64,000 bases of DNA. It comes from an uncultured Bacteroidales bacterium (GTDB lineage Bacteria; Bacteroidota; Bacteroidia; Bacteroidales; UBA932). Where the stretch lies: the NCBI GenBank assembly GCA_946402945.1, contig CAMIYB010000003.1:36807-100806 (forward strand), read 5' to 3'. Position 1 is the stretch's first letter. Each line of letters begins with the position of its first letter. Below the pieces are notes generated by a model. The model was given only the letters and a program-made list of their open reading frames with translations, did no database searches and was not told the DNA's origin. A program made the translations under genes and the position numbers. Of this stretch, positions 1-8,765 are shown one piece after another.

Positions 1-962
1 TTGGCCACTTCCTTCAGGTCGTCGCGAAGTTCGCTCTCACCGGCGGCCGGATCGGCGGAAATCACCTGGGAGAACTTGATGTTCTTGACAGCGTCGATCA
101 TGGTCAAGTCGCCCGTGTAGAGGTCGAGGGTAGCACGGATGGCCTCATCGTCGGCAGCATAGACGATCGGGTCGCCGTTGGCGTCCGTATCGGCGCTCTT
201 GATCTCGATCTTGGAAACGGTGATCTTGGTACCGCCATCCACACCGAAACCGACGGTCGGGTCCACGGTCGGGGTGGTCTTGATGATCACACCGTTGGGG
301 CCGACAACGGCCGGGTCACCATCCTGGGAACCGCCCAACTTGGAGAGGATGTGGCGGAAGATGAACTTGACAGTCGTAGCCTGACGGGTCAGGTTGATGT
401 TGACATCGTCGTCGGGATCGGTGTTGCTGAAGTCAGCACCGTTCTTATAGCCCCACAGCAGGTCCACATTGGGTTTGCCGGAGATGAAGGAATAGTTGAC
501 AATGTTGTGCTTGCTCGTAGCGTCGATGGCAAACCCGGTGATGCCGTAGGTGTTGTCGGCACCGCTGGCCTCAGGGTCGCAATACGGAGCATAGGCGAAG
601 AAACTGACCTTCTGATCTTCCTTGGCCATACCGCTGGTCGGGTTCGGCCAGTACTTGATAGGAGAGTAGGTCCAGGCGTCCGGAGTGGCTTCGTAGGCAA
701 CCTGCTGGTTGTACATGAAGTCATTCGTGGCACCGGCAGCGGAGAAATCGTCCACGCCGCTGTAGGTGGCGAAGACACCGAAACCGATCGCCTTCAGATT
801 GTCCAGGTTCATGTCCTCGAGGGAACCGGCCTTGGTAATGGTACGGCCGGAATAAGCCCCGAAGGAGACTACATCGCGCAGGGCGAGGTCAGAACGCTCG
901 CTCTTGGCGCAGGAGACCAGAGCGACAGCTGCAATGACAGCGAAGAAAAAGGACTTTTTCAT
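1..962 (-). CDS. Fimbrillin-like (Mfa/FimA-type) lipoprotein, 3' end truncated by the window edge
   Basis: Reverse strand from ATG at 962 reads MKKSFFFAVIAAVALVSCAKSERSD...SFGAYSGRTITKAG...GFGVFATYSG...YSPIKYWPN...VSFFAYAPY, paralogous to the next two genes; lipobox-like VSCAK. Confidence 0.85.
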   Translation of the reverse strand, partial: MKKSFFFAVIAAVALVSCAKSERSDLALRDVVSFGAYSGRTITKAGSLEDMNLDNLKAIGFGVFATYSGVDDFSAAGATNDFMYNQQVAYEATPDAWTYSPIKYWPNPTSGMAKEDQKVSFFAYAPYCDPEASGADNTYGITGFAIDATSKHNIVNYSFISGKPNVDLLWGYKNGADFSNTDPDDDVNINLTRQATTVKFIFRHILSKLGGSQDGDPAVVGPNGVIIKTTPTVDPTVGFGVDGGTKITVSKIEIKSADTDANGDPIVYAADDEAIRATLDLYTGDLTMIDAVKNIKFSQVISADPAAGESELRDDLKEVA

Positions 963-1003
963 AATGCTTTTGTAAGTTTGTTGTTTGTGTTAATTTTTTC
1001 CTT

Positions 1004-1034
1004 GGTACCCGGACGGGCGGTCAGGCCCGTCCGG
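1004..1034 (-). repeat. Intercistronic hairpin between fimbrillin paralogs, copy 1
   Basis: CCGGACGGGC (1009-1018) / GCCCGTCCGG (1025-1034), 10-bp perfect stem, not followed by a T tract. Confidence 0.8.
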
Positions 1035-1044
1035 ACAATAAAGA

Positions 1045-2298
1045 TTACTCTTTGTTCTTGGGAAGATAGACCTCCAGCGTGGTGCCGGTCTCCCAGTCGG
1101 CGACCTCTCCGGAGAGGGCCACCTCGGAGATACCAAGGATCATCTTGATGGAGTTCTTCTTGCCGGCGCCGAAGCCGTTGGCGAAGGTAATGTCCTTGCT
1201 GATGATGTTCTCGACACGGCTGAAGCCACCTTCGAGGTTGGCGTCATCGGTCGTCACATAGTAGGTCACCTTCACGTTGACGGTCGTCGAGGTGGTCGTC
1301 GGGATGAGGGTGAAGTACTTGTTCTCAGCCAGAACAGGACCCGCGGTGGCGATAACGCCATCAGGCTGGTTCGCAGCCTTGACCGCACCGGCGTCCTTGA
1401 CGTCGTCATGCAGTTTGGCACCGCTGACCGTCAGGGTCAGGTCGGTCGCCGTAGCATTCGTGACATCCCAGTTCGGAACCTTGGCCGTGGAGTTGTTGAG
1501 GTTGAGGACAGCCTCGTCATACATGCCGGGAACCGTCAGGACAACCTCGGAGATGGTGATCTTCACGTCGTCCTCGGCGGTACCGCCGATAGCGGCGATG
1601 TCGTAGGAAGCGACAGCCTCCAGGTTCAGCTGGGAAAGGGCGTGGTAGAACTTGAAGTTGACCTTGGTGCCGATGGCCGGCTTCTGGAGGTTGAGGTAAG
1701 GAAGGCCTTCGGCCACGGTGTTGGTGCCGCCGGCGACGTTGTTCCAGACAGCGCCGTTGGAGGTACCCCAGACGAGGTCGACGTTCTTGTCGAGGTCATC
1801 GGAGATCGTGTAGGTCAGGGTCGGATCGCCCGTATCGCTGTTGGCGGACATCGCGGTGATACCCTCGGTGCCACCGGCCGCGCTCACGTACGGAGCATAG
1901 GCGAAGAAGGACACGGAATGGGGTGCGGTGCTGACGGCGGCAGGACTCTGGCTGTCGGTACCGGCGTTCGTGGCAATCTGGTTCGGCCAGTACTTGATGG
2001 GAGAGTAAGACCATGCGGAAGAAGCATAGGTAACCTCCTGGTTGTACATGAAGTTCGGCTTCAGACCGCTGGCGTAGGTGCCGGCCGTCTCATACGCGAA
2101 CACGCCGAAACCGGTAGACTGGAGTTTGGTGTTGTCCATCTCTCCGGCTTCACCGGCCTTGGTCTTCGGGACATACACGCTATAGTCGATGGGTGTGAAC
2201 GCATCGCCTATGGTAGTAGCGTAGCGGGGGGACTCAATCTTGGCGCAGGAGGCCAGGATGACGACTGCTGCAGCAGTGAAGATAATTGATTTTTTCAT
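1045..2298 (-). CDS. Fimbrillin family lipoprotein
   Basis: MKKSIIFTAAAVVILASCAKIES; GFGVFAYETAGT, YSPIKYWPNQ, VSFFAYAPYVS, FYHALSQLNL motifs typical of Bacteroidales fimbrillins. Confidence 0.88.
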   Translation of the reverse strand: MKKSIIFTAAAVVILASCAKIESPRYATTIGDAFTPIDYSVYVPKTKAGEAGEMDNTKLQSTGFGVFAYETAGTYASGLKPNFMYNQEVTYASSAWSYSPIKYWPNQIATNAGTDSQSPAAVSTAPHSVSFFAYAPYVSAAGGTEGITAMSANSDTGDPTLTYTISDDLDKNVDLVWGTSNGAVWNNVAGGTNTVAEGLPYLNLQKPAIGTKVNFKFYHALSQLNLEAVASYDIAAIGGTAEDDVKITISEVVLTVPGMYDEAVLNLNNSTAKVPNWDVTNATATDLTLTVSGAKLHDDVKDAGAVKAANQPDGVIATAGPVLAENKYFTLIPTTTSTTVNVKVTYYVTTDDANLEGGFSRVENIISKDITFANGFGAGKKNSIKMILGISEVALSGEVADWETGTTLEVYLPKNKE

Positions 2299-2330
2299 AA
2301 CGCGTTGTGTTTGTTTGTTTGTTTAATTTT

Positions 2331-2360
2331 GGTACCCGGACGGGCGGTCAGGCCCGCCCG
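2331..2360 (-). repeat. Intercistronic hairpin between fimbrillin paralogs, copy 2
   Basis: GGTACCCGGACGGGCGGTCAGGCCCGCCCG, nearly identical to copy 1 at 1004-1034. Confidence 0.8.
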
Positions 2361-2370
2361 AATAAGAATA

Positions 2371-3627
2371 TTAGCTGTTCAGCGGAAGATCGACCTCGGC
2401 AGTACTACCGTCAACCCAAGGAGTAACCTCGGCCTCGAACTTCACCTCGGAGATACCCAGGGTCATCTTGATGCTGTTCTTGGTACCGGCAGCCAGACCA
2501 TCGGAGAAGACGACATCCTTGCTGATGACATTCTTGACACGGCTGAAACCGTCCTTGAGGTCGGCATCGTCGGTGGTCACATAGTAGGTAACCTTCACGT
2601 TGACAGTCGTGGAACCGGTCTTGGGGATGACCATGTAGTACTTGCTGTCGGCAATGACATCGGCAGCGGTCCCGGTGACACCTGCAGGCTGGGAAGCGGC
2701 AGCGACTTTACCACCGTCCTTCAGGGCGGTATTGATGTTGGTACCGTCCACGGTGATGGTCATATCGGAGCCGGCAGCCATGTTCTCCCACAGCGGGGTG
2801 TTGGCCGTCGTGTTGTTGAGGTTGAGGTCGGCCGTCTGGGAAATGCCTTTCACCGTCAGGACCACGCTCTCGATGGTGATCTTCACGCCATTCTGGGCAG
2901 TACCGCCGGCAGCGGCCTGGTTGTAGGCAGCCTGGGCCTGAAGCTTGAGCTGGGCGAGGGCGTGACGGAAATAGAAGTGGATCTTGGTGTTGAGAGCCGG
3001 CTTCTGGAGACCGATGTACGGTTTGCCCGCGGCCAGGGTGATGCTGGTACCCGCAACCGTGGACCAGGTCTGGTTCGCTTCCGGATTCACCACACCCCAC
3101 AGGAGGTCAACCTGCTGGGTAAGGTTGTTGGAAACCGTGAAGGAAACCTTCGGGTCACCGGTCGCGGCGTTGGAAGTCAGTGCGGTGATACCATAGGTCG
3201 CGTCGGTCACAGCGCCCGTGGAGGCAGTAGCGGCCACGCGCGGAGCATAGGCGAAGAAGGAAACCTTGTCTGCCTGCTCGGCGGTTGCGGGCTGGCTGTC
3301 GGTGTCGCCGGCCTGGATCTGGTTCGGCCAGTACTTGACGGGAGCGTAGGTCCAGGAGGAGGTGCTCACGTTGGTGTTGTACATGAAGTTGGGCTCAGCG
3401 AACGCGGCGGTACCCGTGGTCTGGTAGGCGAACACACCGAAACCTGTAGTCTGAAGGGTCGTGGTGGTCATTTCACCGGTAGTGCCGGCCTTGGTCAGGG
3501 CATTGCCGGAGTAGGCAGCGAAGTCGATCGGGGTCTGTTCCGAAACGACAGGCTCGGAAGTCTCAATCTTGGCGCAGGAGGCCAGGACGACGGCTGCAGC
3601 AGCAGCGAGAAGGATGGACTTTTTCAT
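2371..3627 (-). CDS. Fimbrillin family lipoprotein
   Basis: MKKSILLAAAAAVVLASCAKIET; GFGVFAYQTTGT, YAPVKYWPNQ, VSFFAYAPRV, FRHALAQLKL; start taken at the MKKS methionine rather than the upstream MIMKKS. Confidence 0.88.
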   Translation of the reverse strand: MKKSILLAAAAAVVLASCAKIETSEPVVSEQTPIDFAAYSGNALTKAGTTGEMTTTTLQTTGFGVFAYQTTGTAAFAEPNFMYNTNVSTSSWTYAPVKYWPNQIQAGDTDSQPATAEQADKVSFFAYAPRVAATASTGAVTDATYGITALTSNAATGDPKVSFTVSNNLTQQVDLLWGVVNPEANQTWSTVAGTSITLAAGKPYIGLQKPALNTKIHFYFRHALAQLKLQAQAAYNQAAAGGTAQNGVKITIESVVLTVKGISQTADLNLNNTTANTPLWENMAAGSDMTITVDGTNINTALKDGGKVAAASQPAGVTGTAADVIADSKYYMVIPKTGSTTVNVKVTYYVTTDDADLKDGFSRVKNVISKDVVFSDGLAAGTKNSIKMTLGISEVKFEAEVTPWVDGSTAEVDLPLNS

Positions 3628-3664
3628 AATCATTTGGTTTTATTTGTTAATTATATTCGTTTCG

Positions 3665-4783
3665 TTACATCGGTATTTCAATGGTATCTCCTTCTTCCCA
3701 ATCCGACACGGTCGCATCCATACCGCTCGCACGCTGCTCGGGCTTGACGTCCGGCAGGACGATGGCGGGCTCGGCGGCCGAGCCGAAGACCAGGCGGTAC
3801 ATGCCCCGGTAACCCGGGTTCGGATCGAGAATCGTTATCTTGTCACCGACCTGGAAGACATAATCCGCCACGGTCGTGTTATCTACGAGCAGCGCTGAAA
3901 TGTTCAGCGAAGGATCGCGTTCATCGGAAGGTTTCTCACCGTTCGGCAGACCGAAGGTGTTGATGATGCCGTCGACGTGACCGACGCGGCGGCCCGCGTC
4001 GTCCATCGTCAGGGTCCACTGGTTGATGATCTGGATGGCCTCATCGGCGGCGGTCACGTCCTGGGTCAGTTCCCAGGTACGGGCCATACCCGAGGTGGAG
4101 GCACGGACACTCTTGAGGACGTCGGCATTGCCGGCATAGACCGTGACCCACATCTGGGAGACGATGTTCTTCGGATAGACGGGGATACGGATCGTGTAGT
4201 ATTCCACCCTGTCCTTATAGTATTGCATCTCTTCCGCGTCGGACGCCTTGGTATCATTGGCCTGGGCGGCCATCAGGCGCCGCAGGTGCGTATAATAATA
4301 CTGATACTCCTGGCTCATCTCCTCGGTGATCTCGAACTCCTCCGCCACGCCGGCCAGGAGGATCTCCGGATTCTCCACCGGGACCTCGTCCGAACCGCGG
4401 GTCGCCCAGGAGGCCGTCTTCGTCTCATGCAGGGAAGTCGCGGCGTCGTTGAAGGAGTTCATGTTCTCGAAGTCCATCTTCCAGTATTCTTCCGGGCTCT
4501 GGGAAATCATATACATCTTGTAGCGGCCCTTCTCCAGCTGGACCTCGACGGAATCGACGTTCGCCGTGGTCAGCGAGGTGTAGAAGGCGCCGTCACGGAA
4601 GAAGTACAGGGTAATACCCGTAGGCTTTTCGCCCTCAGGATAGGCTTCCACGGACCAGATGCACTTGACGATGACACGGACCGTGCTGCTATAGATCTCC
4701 TCCAGGGGACGACGCTTGCAACTCCCGAATACGGCGACCGCCAGGAGCAGAGCAAAAGCGATATTCCTACCTAACTTCCTCAT
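3665..4783 (-). CDS. DUF5119-like fimbrial-locus lipoprotein
   Basis: MRKLGRNIAFALLLAVAVFGSCKRRPLEEIYSS..., position between platform gene and fimbrillins; 4-nt overlap with upstream gene. Confidence 0.75.
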   Translation of the reverse strand: MRKLGRNIAFALLLAVAVFGSCKRRPLEEIYSSTVRVIVKCIWSVEAYPEGEKPTGITLYFFRDGAFYTSLTTANVDSVEVQLEKGRYKMYMISQSPEEYWKMDFENMNSFNDAATSLHETKTASWATRGSDEVPVENPEILLAGVAEEFEITEEMSQEYQYYYTHLRRLMAAQANDTKASDAEEMQYYKDRVEYYTIRIPVYPKNIVSQMWVTVYAGNADVLKSVRASTSGMARTWELTQDVTAADEAIQIINQWTLTMDDAGRRVGHVDGIINTFGLPNGEKPSDERDPSLNISALLVDNTTVADYVFQVGDKITILDPNPGYRGMYRLVFGSAAEPAIVLPDVKPEQRASGMDATVSDWEEGDTIEIPM

Positions 4784-6978
4784 CTGGCCGTCCTCCCGGA
4801 ATGATCCACCCGCACCTTACGGGTGAAAATATATTTGAACGACAGGCCGACCTTGGTGGGTCCGACCCAACTGAGGCGTCCGTCGTTCTGGTAAATCAGA
4901 TGATTGTCCCCCTGCGTGGCCTCGTAGTAGCGGAAACCGGTACCCATCCAGCCCAGGCCGAGGAAGGCCTCCATCCGCCAGCGCGGGCTGAGTTTCCAGC
5001 CGTAACCGTACAGGAGTGAAATGGCGCCGAACTCTCCCTGATAACCATTGTGGAGAGGTTCGACGTCGTAATAACCGCCGCTCAGTTCCAGACCCAGGAA
5101 ATGCCCGCGGAGAATATCCATCGGGTCTTCCTTGTCCTTGCGGGAGAACCACCAGCGGGCGCCGAGATCCCACTTCAGCATTTCCCAGGCACGAGCGTTG
5201 TCGCGGGTCACCCACCAGGGGAAGGTGTATTCCGCATTGATGCTCCAGTTGTGCCCGATGGGGAAATCGAGGGAGATGTGCGGGGTAATCAAGAGGTCGG
5301 ACACGACGTTGGTACCGGCGGCGAAGATGGGTTTCTTAATATAGAGCGGCGCAACATATTCCGGCTCGGGTTCCTGCGGGACGTCGAGCGGGGCGACGAC
5401 AGCCAGGGTGTCGGTGAGGACAGCCGTGGTGTCGATAATTTCAATTTCATTGTCTCCGTCTTCAATCTCGATATCTTCCGCGACGGGGATCTCCGGAACC
5501 GGGGTGAGGGTGGCCGCCATGCCGGCACGGCGAAGTTGCGGGCAGATATTGTTGTAAACGTAATCCCAACTGGAGAGTTGGCGGAGTTTTTCCTCGCGGG
5601 CCTGTTCGGCCAGGTCGGCGTCGAGGATCTCCCCGAGGACCTCGCGGTCGGCCGCGGACAGATGCCCGTCCGTGGCGATCAGGCTGCGCAGGCCGTCCCA
5701 GTCCTCCCCGGCGTTGACGACTTCAATCTTGCCGGCCAGGGCAGGATAGGCCCGAAGGATGCGGTCACGCAGGGACTCGGCACGACGGAGGGCGAGGGCC
5801 TCGTTGTAAGAAACGGAGCCGTCCGGGGAGGCATAACCCGTAATGGTGATGCGGGAAATCTCCACGGTATCGCGGGCAAGCGCCGTCTCGATGGCCTTGA
5901 TGGCATCGGCATTGGCCTCTTCGTCGAGGTCGGCGCGGCGGATGGCATAACGGACATGCTCATCTTTGCGAGGGGCGGCGGCACCCGCAGTCTGGGTATC
6001 GGTCTGGCCCTCAGCGGGCTGCGTTTCAGCGGCCTGCTGGCCTTCAACGGCCTGCGTCTCAGCGGCCTGCTGGCCTTCGGCGGTTTCTGCGGCAACCTGG
6101 CCCTCGGTCACTTGCTGACCCTCGGCAGTCTGCTGACCCTCGGTCGTTCCAGCGGCAACCTGGCCCTCAGTCACATTCTGACCCTCGGCAGTCTGCTGAC
6201 CCTCGGTCGTTCCAGCGACAACCTGCCCCCCGTTCTGTCCGACGGTGGAAACCGGAACAACGCCCGCCAGCGAATCGGCGTGCGGCTCGGAAACGTGACC
6301 GGTCTGCGCAAGAGCGACCGTATCAGCAGCCGGAGCAAGGAGGGAATCCACTGCAGCAGAAGCAGTTGAATCGACTGTCGCAACAGCATCCGACGCTTCG
6401 GAAGCGGCAGAGGGGAAGCGCAATTCGACAAAACGGAAATGGCGGAACCAGGTCCGGTAGAACTGCCTCCAGGCAGGGAGAGCGGCCAGTTTGCGCTCCT
6501 TGACATCGGGAGCCTGATCGGAATCGATGATGGAGATGAACTTCAGCCGGGACTCGGCGGACAACTGCCCGTCGGAGAGGACCGCGGCGCGGAGATCATC
6601 CCAGGACTCGGCGTTCGGACGGAGCGTCACACGGCCGGAAAGGGAAGGATAGCGGGCGACAAGGTACTTGCGGACCGACTGGGCACGACGCCGGGAAAGC
6701 GCATAGTTGTAGTCGAAATTGCCTTCAGGGGAAGACCAGGCGCTCAGGGAAAGCGTGTCGGGCATGTCAACGGAGAGCAGGCTGTCGATCTGCTTCAGGA
6801 CAAGGTCGTTGCCCATGTACTCCCGGTAGAGAACGGCGTCGTCAAAGGGGAAGAGCAGACGCTGCTTTATATCCTGGGCGCGCGTATAAAAAAAAGAACC
6901 CAAGAACAATACGAGCGAGAGGGCGCCTGCTTTTGCAGTCGCCGCCACGAGGCTGCGAAGTTGATTCTTGCGGTTCAT
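4780..6978 (-). CDS. DUF3575-type outer membrane protein with two OmpA-like modules (fimbrial platform)
   Basis: C-terminal PIFAAGTNVVSDLLITPHISLDFPIGHNWSINAEYTFPWW (DUF3575-like barrel); two copies of an OmpA-like module (..LSAWSSPEGNFDYNYALSRRRAQSVRKYL.. and ..ITGYASPDGSVSYNEALALRRAESLRDRI..). Confidence 0.8.
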   Translation of the reverse strand: MNRKNQLRSLVAATAKAGALSLVLFLGSFFYTRAQDIKQRLLFPFDDAVLYREYMGNDLVLKQIDSLLSVDMPDTLSLSAWSSPEGNFDYNYALSRRRAQSVRKYLVARYPSLSGRVTLRPNAESWDDLRAAVLSDGQLSAESRLKFISIIDSDQAPDVKERKLAALPAWRQFYRTWFRHFRFVELRFPSAASEASDAVATVDSTASAAVDSLLAPAADTVALAQTGHVSEPHADSLAGVVPVSTVGQNGGQVVAGTTEGQQTAEGQNVTEGQVAAGTTEGQQTAEGQQVTEGQVAAETAEGQQAAETQAVEGQQAAETQPAEGQTDTQTAGAAAPRKDEHVRYAIRRADLDEEANADAIKAIETALARDTVEISRITITGYASPDGSVSYNEALALRRAESLRDRILRAYPALAGKIEVVNAGEDWDGLRSLIATDGHLSAADREVLGEILDADLAEQAREEKLRQLSSWDYVYNNICPQLRRAGMAATLTPVPEIPVAEDIEIEDGDNEIEIIDTTAVLTDTLAVVAPLDVPQEPEPEYVAPLYIKKPIFAAGTNVVSDLLITPHISLDFPIGHNWSINAEYTFPWWVTRDNARAWEMLKWDLGARWWFSRKDKEDPMDILRGHFLGLELSGGYYDVEPLHNGYQGEFGAISLLYGYGWKLSPRWRMEAFLGLGWMGTGFRYYEATQGDNHLIYQNDGRLSWVGPTKVGLSFKYIFTRKVRVDHSGRTAR
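5985..6222 (-). repeat. In-frame tandem repeat (about 63 bp, 21 aa units, degenerate at one end) in the linker of the DUF3575 protein
   Basis: VVAGTTEGQQTAEGQNVTEGQ / VAAGTTEGQQTAEGQQVTEGQ / VAAETAEGQQAAETQAVEGQQAAETQPAEGQ. Confidence 0.9.
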
Positions 6979-7317
6979 TTTCTTATGGTTCGTCGGTTCC
7001 GAGTCAAAAAGCGGGCCAAAGCATTTTTTACGAAACCGGCTGCAAAGGTACGGCGAAAAAATTTATCTTCCAAAAATTATTTCATTTATTTGTACAAGAA
7101 ATTTCCAATTCATAAAAAGTTTTTCCGCGTCGGGGGAAGGAGGGGTGCGAAGAGCGGGCAAACACGCGTTACGCCGGTTTTAAGGTATTTAATGAGCACA
7201 GACGGCCTCTACTGTGCACGAAAACGTTTTAATAAAGAATCGCTGTTGTTCCGTCATGCCAGAAAAGTAAGGAGATTTTAAAGATTTTATAAAAAATTAA
7301 TCTTTTTACAAGATATT

Positions 7318-7348
7318 TTTGGAAAAGCGAAAAATAATCGTACCTTTG
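7318..7348 (+). promoter_or_regulatory. Bacteroidales-type promoter (-33 TTTG, -7 TACCTTTG) of the AraC-type regulator
   Basis: TTTG 7318-7321, 19-nt spacer, TACCTTTG 7341-7348; ATG at 7371. Confidence 0.6.
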
Positions 7349-7370
7349 CGGGCAGATAATAACGTGAGCC

Positions 7371-8765
7371 ATGACTGGAACCTTACTCTTGTTTTTACCC
7401 GTCACTGCATGCATTTTCTGCATAGCGCAGCATGTGATGCTGGCGTCACGGACCGAAACCTTCTGGTCTTATACATCCCTGCTGCTGTTCAGCGGAATCT
7501 TCCTGCTGACAAGTTGCCTGTACACCAATCCGGATCCGCAGCCGGACACCCTGATCCTGCTTACCCTCTGCGCGCAGTTTGCGGCACCCTGCATCATCCC
7601 CCTCGGCATCATCTACCTCCGGCAACTGCGCATGGGCCCGGCCATCCGGCATATAGACTATCTGTGGCTGATCTTCCCTATCGCGCTCCTGACAGCCGGT
7701 TCCGTGATTATATCCATTGTCGGCCAGGAGACCGCCGGGACCTTCCTCTGGTTGATATTTCGGGAAGGAGAGGACATCGCCCGCTCCTACAAGGGCGAAG
7801 TACTCTACAAACTATATATATGGAATGTACTCGTGTTCCGGGCTGTCCTGGGCTTCCAGATGCTGGTCCTGCTCATTTCCCTGTTTATTATCGCCCACAA
7901 CGAAAAATTCCTTGTCCGGGACCTCTTCCGCTTCCTTTTCAAAGGAAAACGCATCCGGATCATCGCACTGCAATGCCTCCAGTTCTTTATGTGCATCCTG
8001 GTTTTCGCCCCTCTATTCTTCCAACTGCGCATTTCCCACTCCTCAGGCGGTATTTTCATTTGGATCTTAAGCATTCTGGCAGCCGCCCTGATCTATTTCC
8101 TGAGCTATTTTGCGCTGATGGGCGCCAGACGGACCATCAGCCTGAAAGAAATGAAAGACGCGCTGCGATACAACTTCTATCGGGGGGAAGAAGAAAAGGT
8201 CCTCGAAGGATTTTTCAACAATGTGGTGGAGAACGCCGATAAAGACGCCCTGGTACACCTCCAGGAAAGCCTCGACAAGAAACTCGACAACACTGAGAGG
8301 CATATTCCCCTGGAAGAGGAAGAAAAAACGCTGGGCGCAGAACTGTTAAAAGACAATGAAGCCGAAACGGAAGACGAACACGACCTTCTGCCCCGCTTCC
8401 GTCACATCATGAGGGAAAACAAACTCTTCCTGCAGACCAACCTGACGCTCGGGGACGTGGCGGAAGAGTTGCACAGCAACAAGACCTATATATCGAAACT
8501 GGTCAACAATACCTATAATATGGGATTTCCCGAACTGGTGAACACACTCCGCATCGACTACGCAGAACAATACATTCTCGAGCACAGGGAAGCAAAACAG
8601 GACGAAATTGCCACGGCCTGTGGATTCACCAGTGCATCATCCTTCAACAACATGTTCAAGAAGATGACGGGCATGACCCCGAAAGAGTGGGAAAGACACG
8701 CCACCACACGGGCCTATAGAAAGCACCTGCAGGTTACAAGTTCTAATGTAACAAATTCGAAATAA
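7371..8765 (+). CDS. Membrane-anchored AraC family transcriptional regulator
   Basis: Multiple N-terminal TM segments, then C-terminal LTLGDVAEELHSNKTYISKLVNNTYNMGFPELVNTLRIDYAEQYI...IATACGFTSASSFNNMFKKMTGMTPKEWER (AraC HTH). Confidence 0.85.
   Translation: MTGTLLLFLPVTACIFCIAQHVMLASRTETFWSYTSLLLFSGIFLLTSCLYTNPDPQPDTLILLTLCAQFAAPCIIPLGIIYLRQLRMGPAIRHIDYLWLIFPIALLTAGSVIISIVGQETAGTFLWLIFREGEDIARSYKGEVLYKLYIWNVLVFRAVLGFQMLVLLISLFIIAHNEKFLVRDLFRFLFKGKRIRIIALQCLQFFMCILVFAPLFFQLRISHSSGGIFIWILSILAAALIYFLSYFALMGARRTISLKEMKDALRYNFYRGEEEKVLEGFFNNVVENADKDALVHLQESLDKKLDNTERHIPLEEEEKTLGAELLKDNEAETEDEHDLLPRFRHIMRENKLFLQTNLTLGDVAEELHSNKTYISKLVNNTYNMGFPELVNTLRIDYAEQYILEHREAKQDEIATACGFTSASSFNNMFKKMTGMTPKEWERHATTRAYRKHLQVTSSNVTNSK

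Noticed and set aside
2305-3747. 480-aa plus-strand ORF (and similar 351..1148, 1408..2289)
   Set aside because: Antisense shadow of fimbrillin genes; the intact lipoprotein signals and paralogy are on the minus strand.
7040-7370. AT-rich region between the DUF3575 gene and the AraC regulator as a possible mobile-element scar or ncRNA
   Set aside because: No flanking repeats or clear structure; it is explained as a divergent promoter region with a -33/-7 box at 7318-7348.
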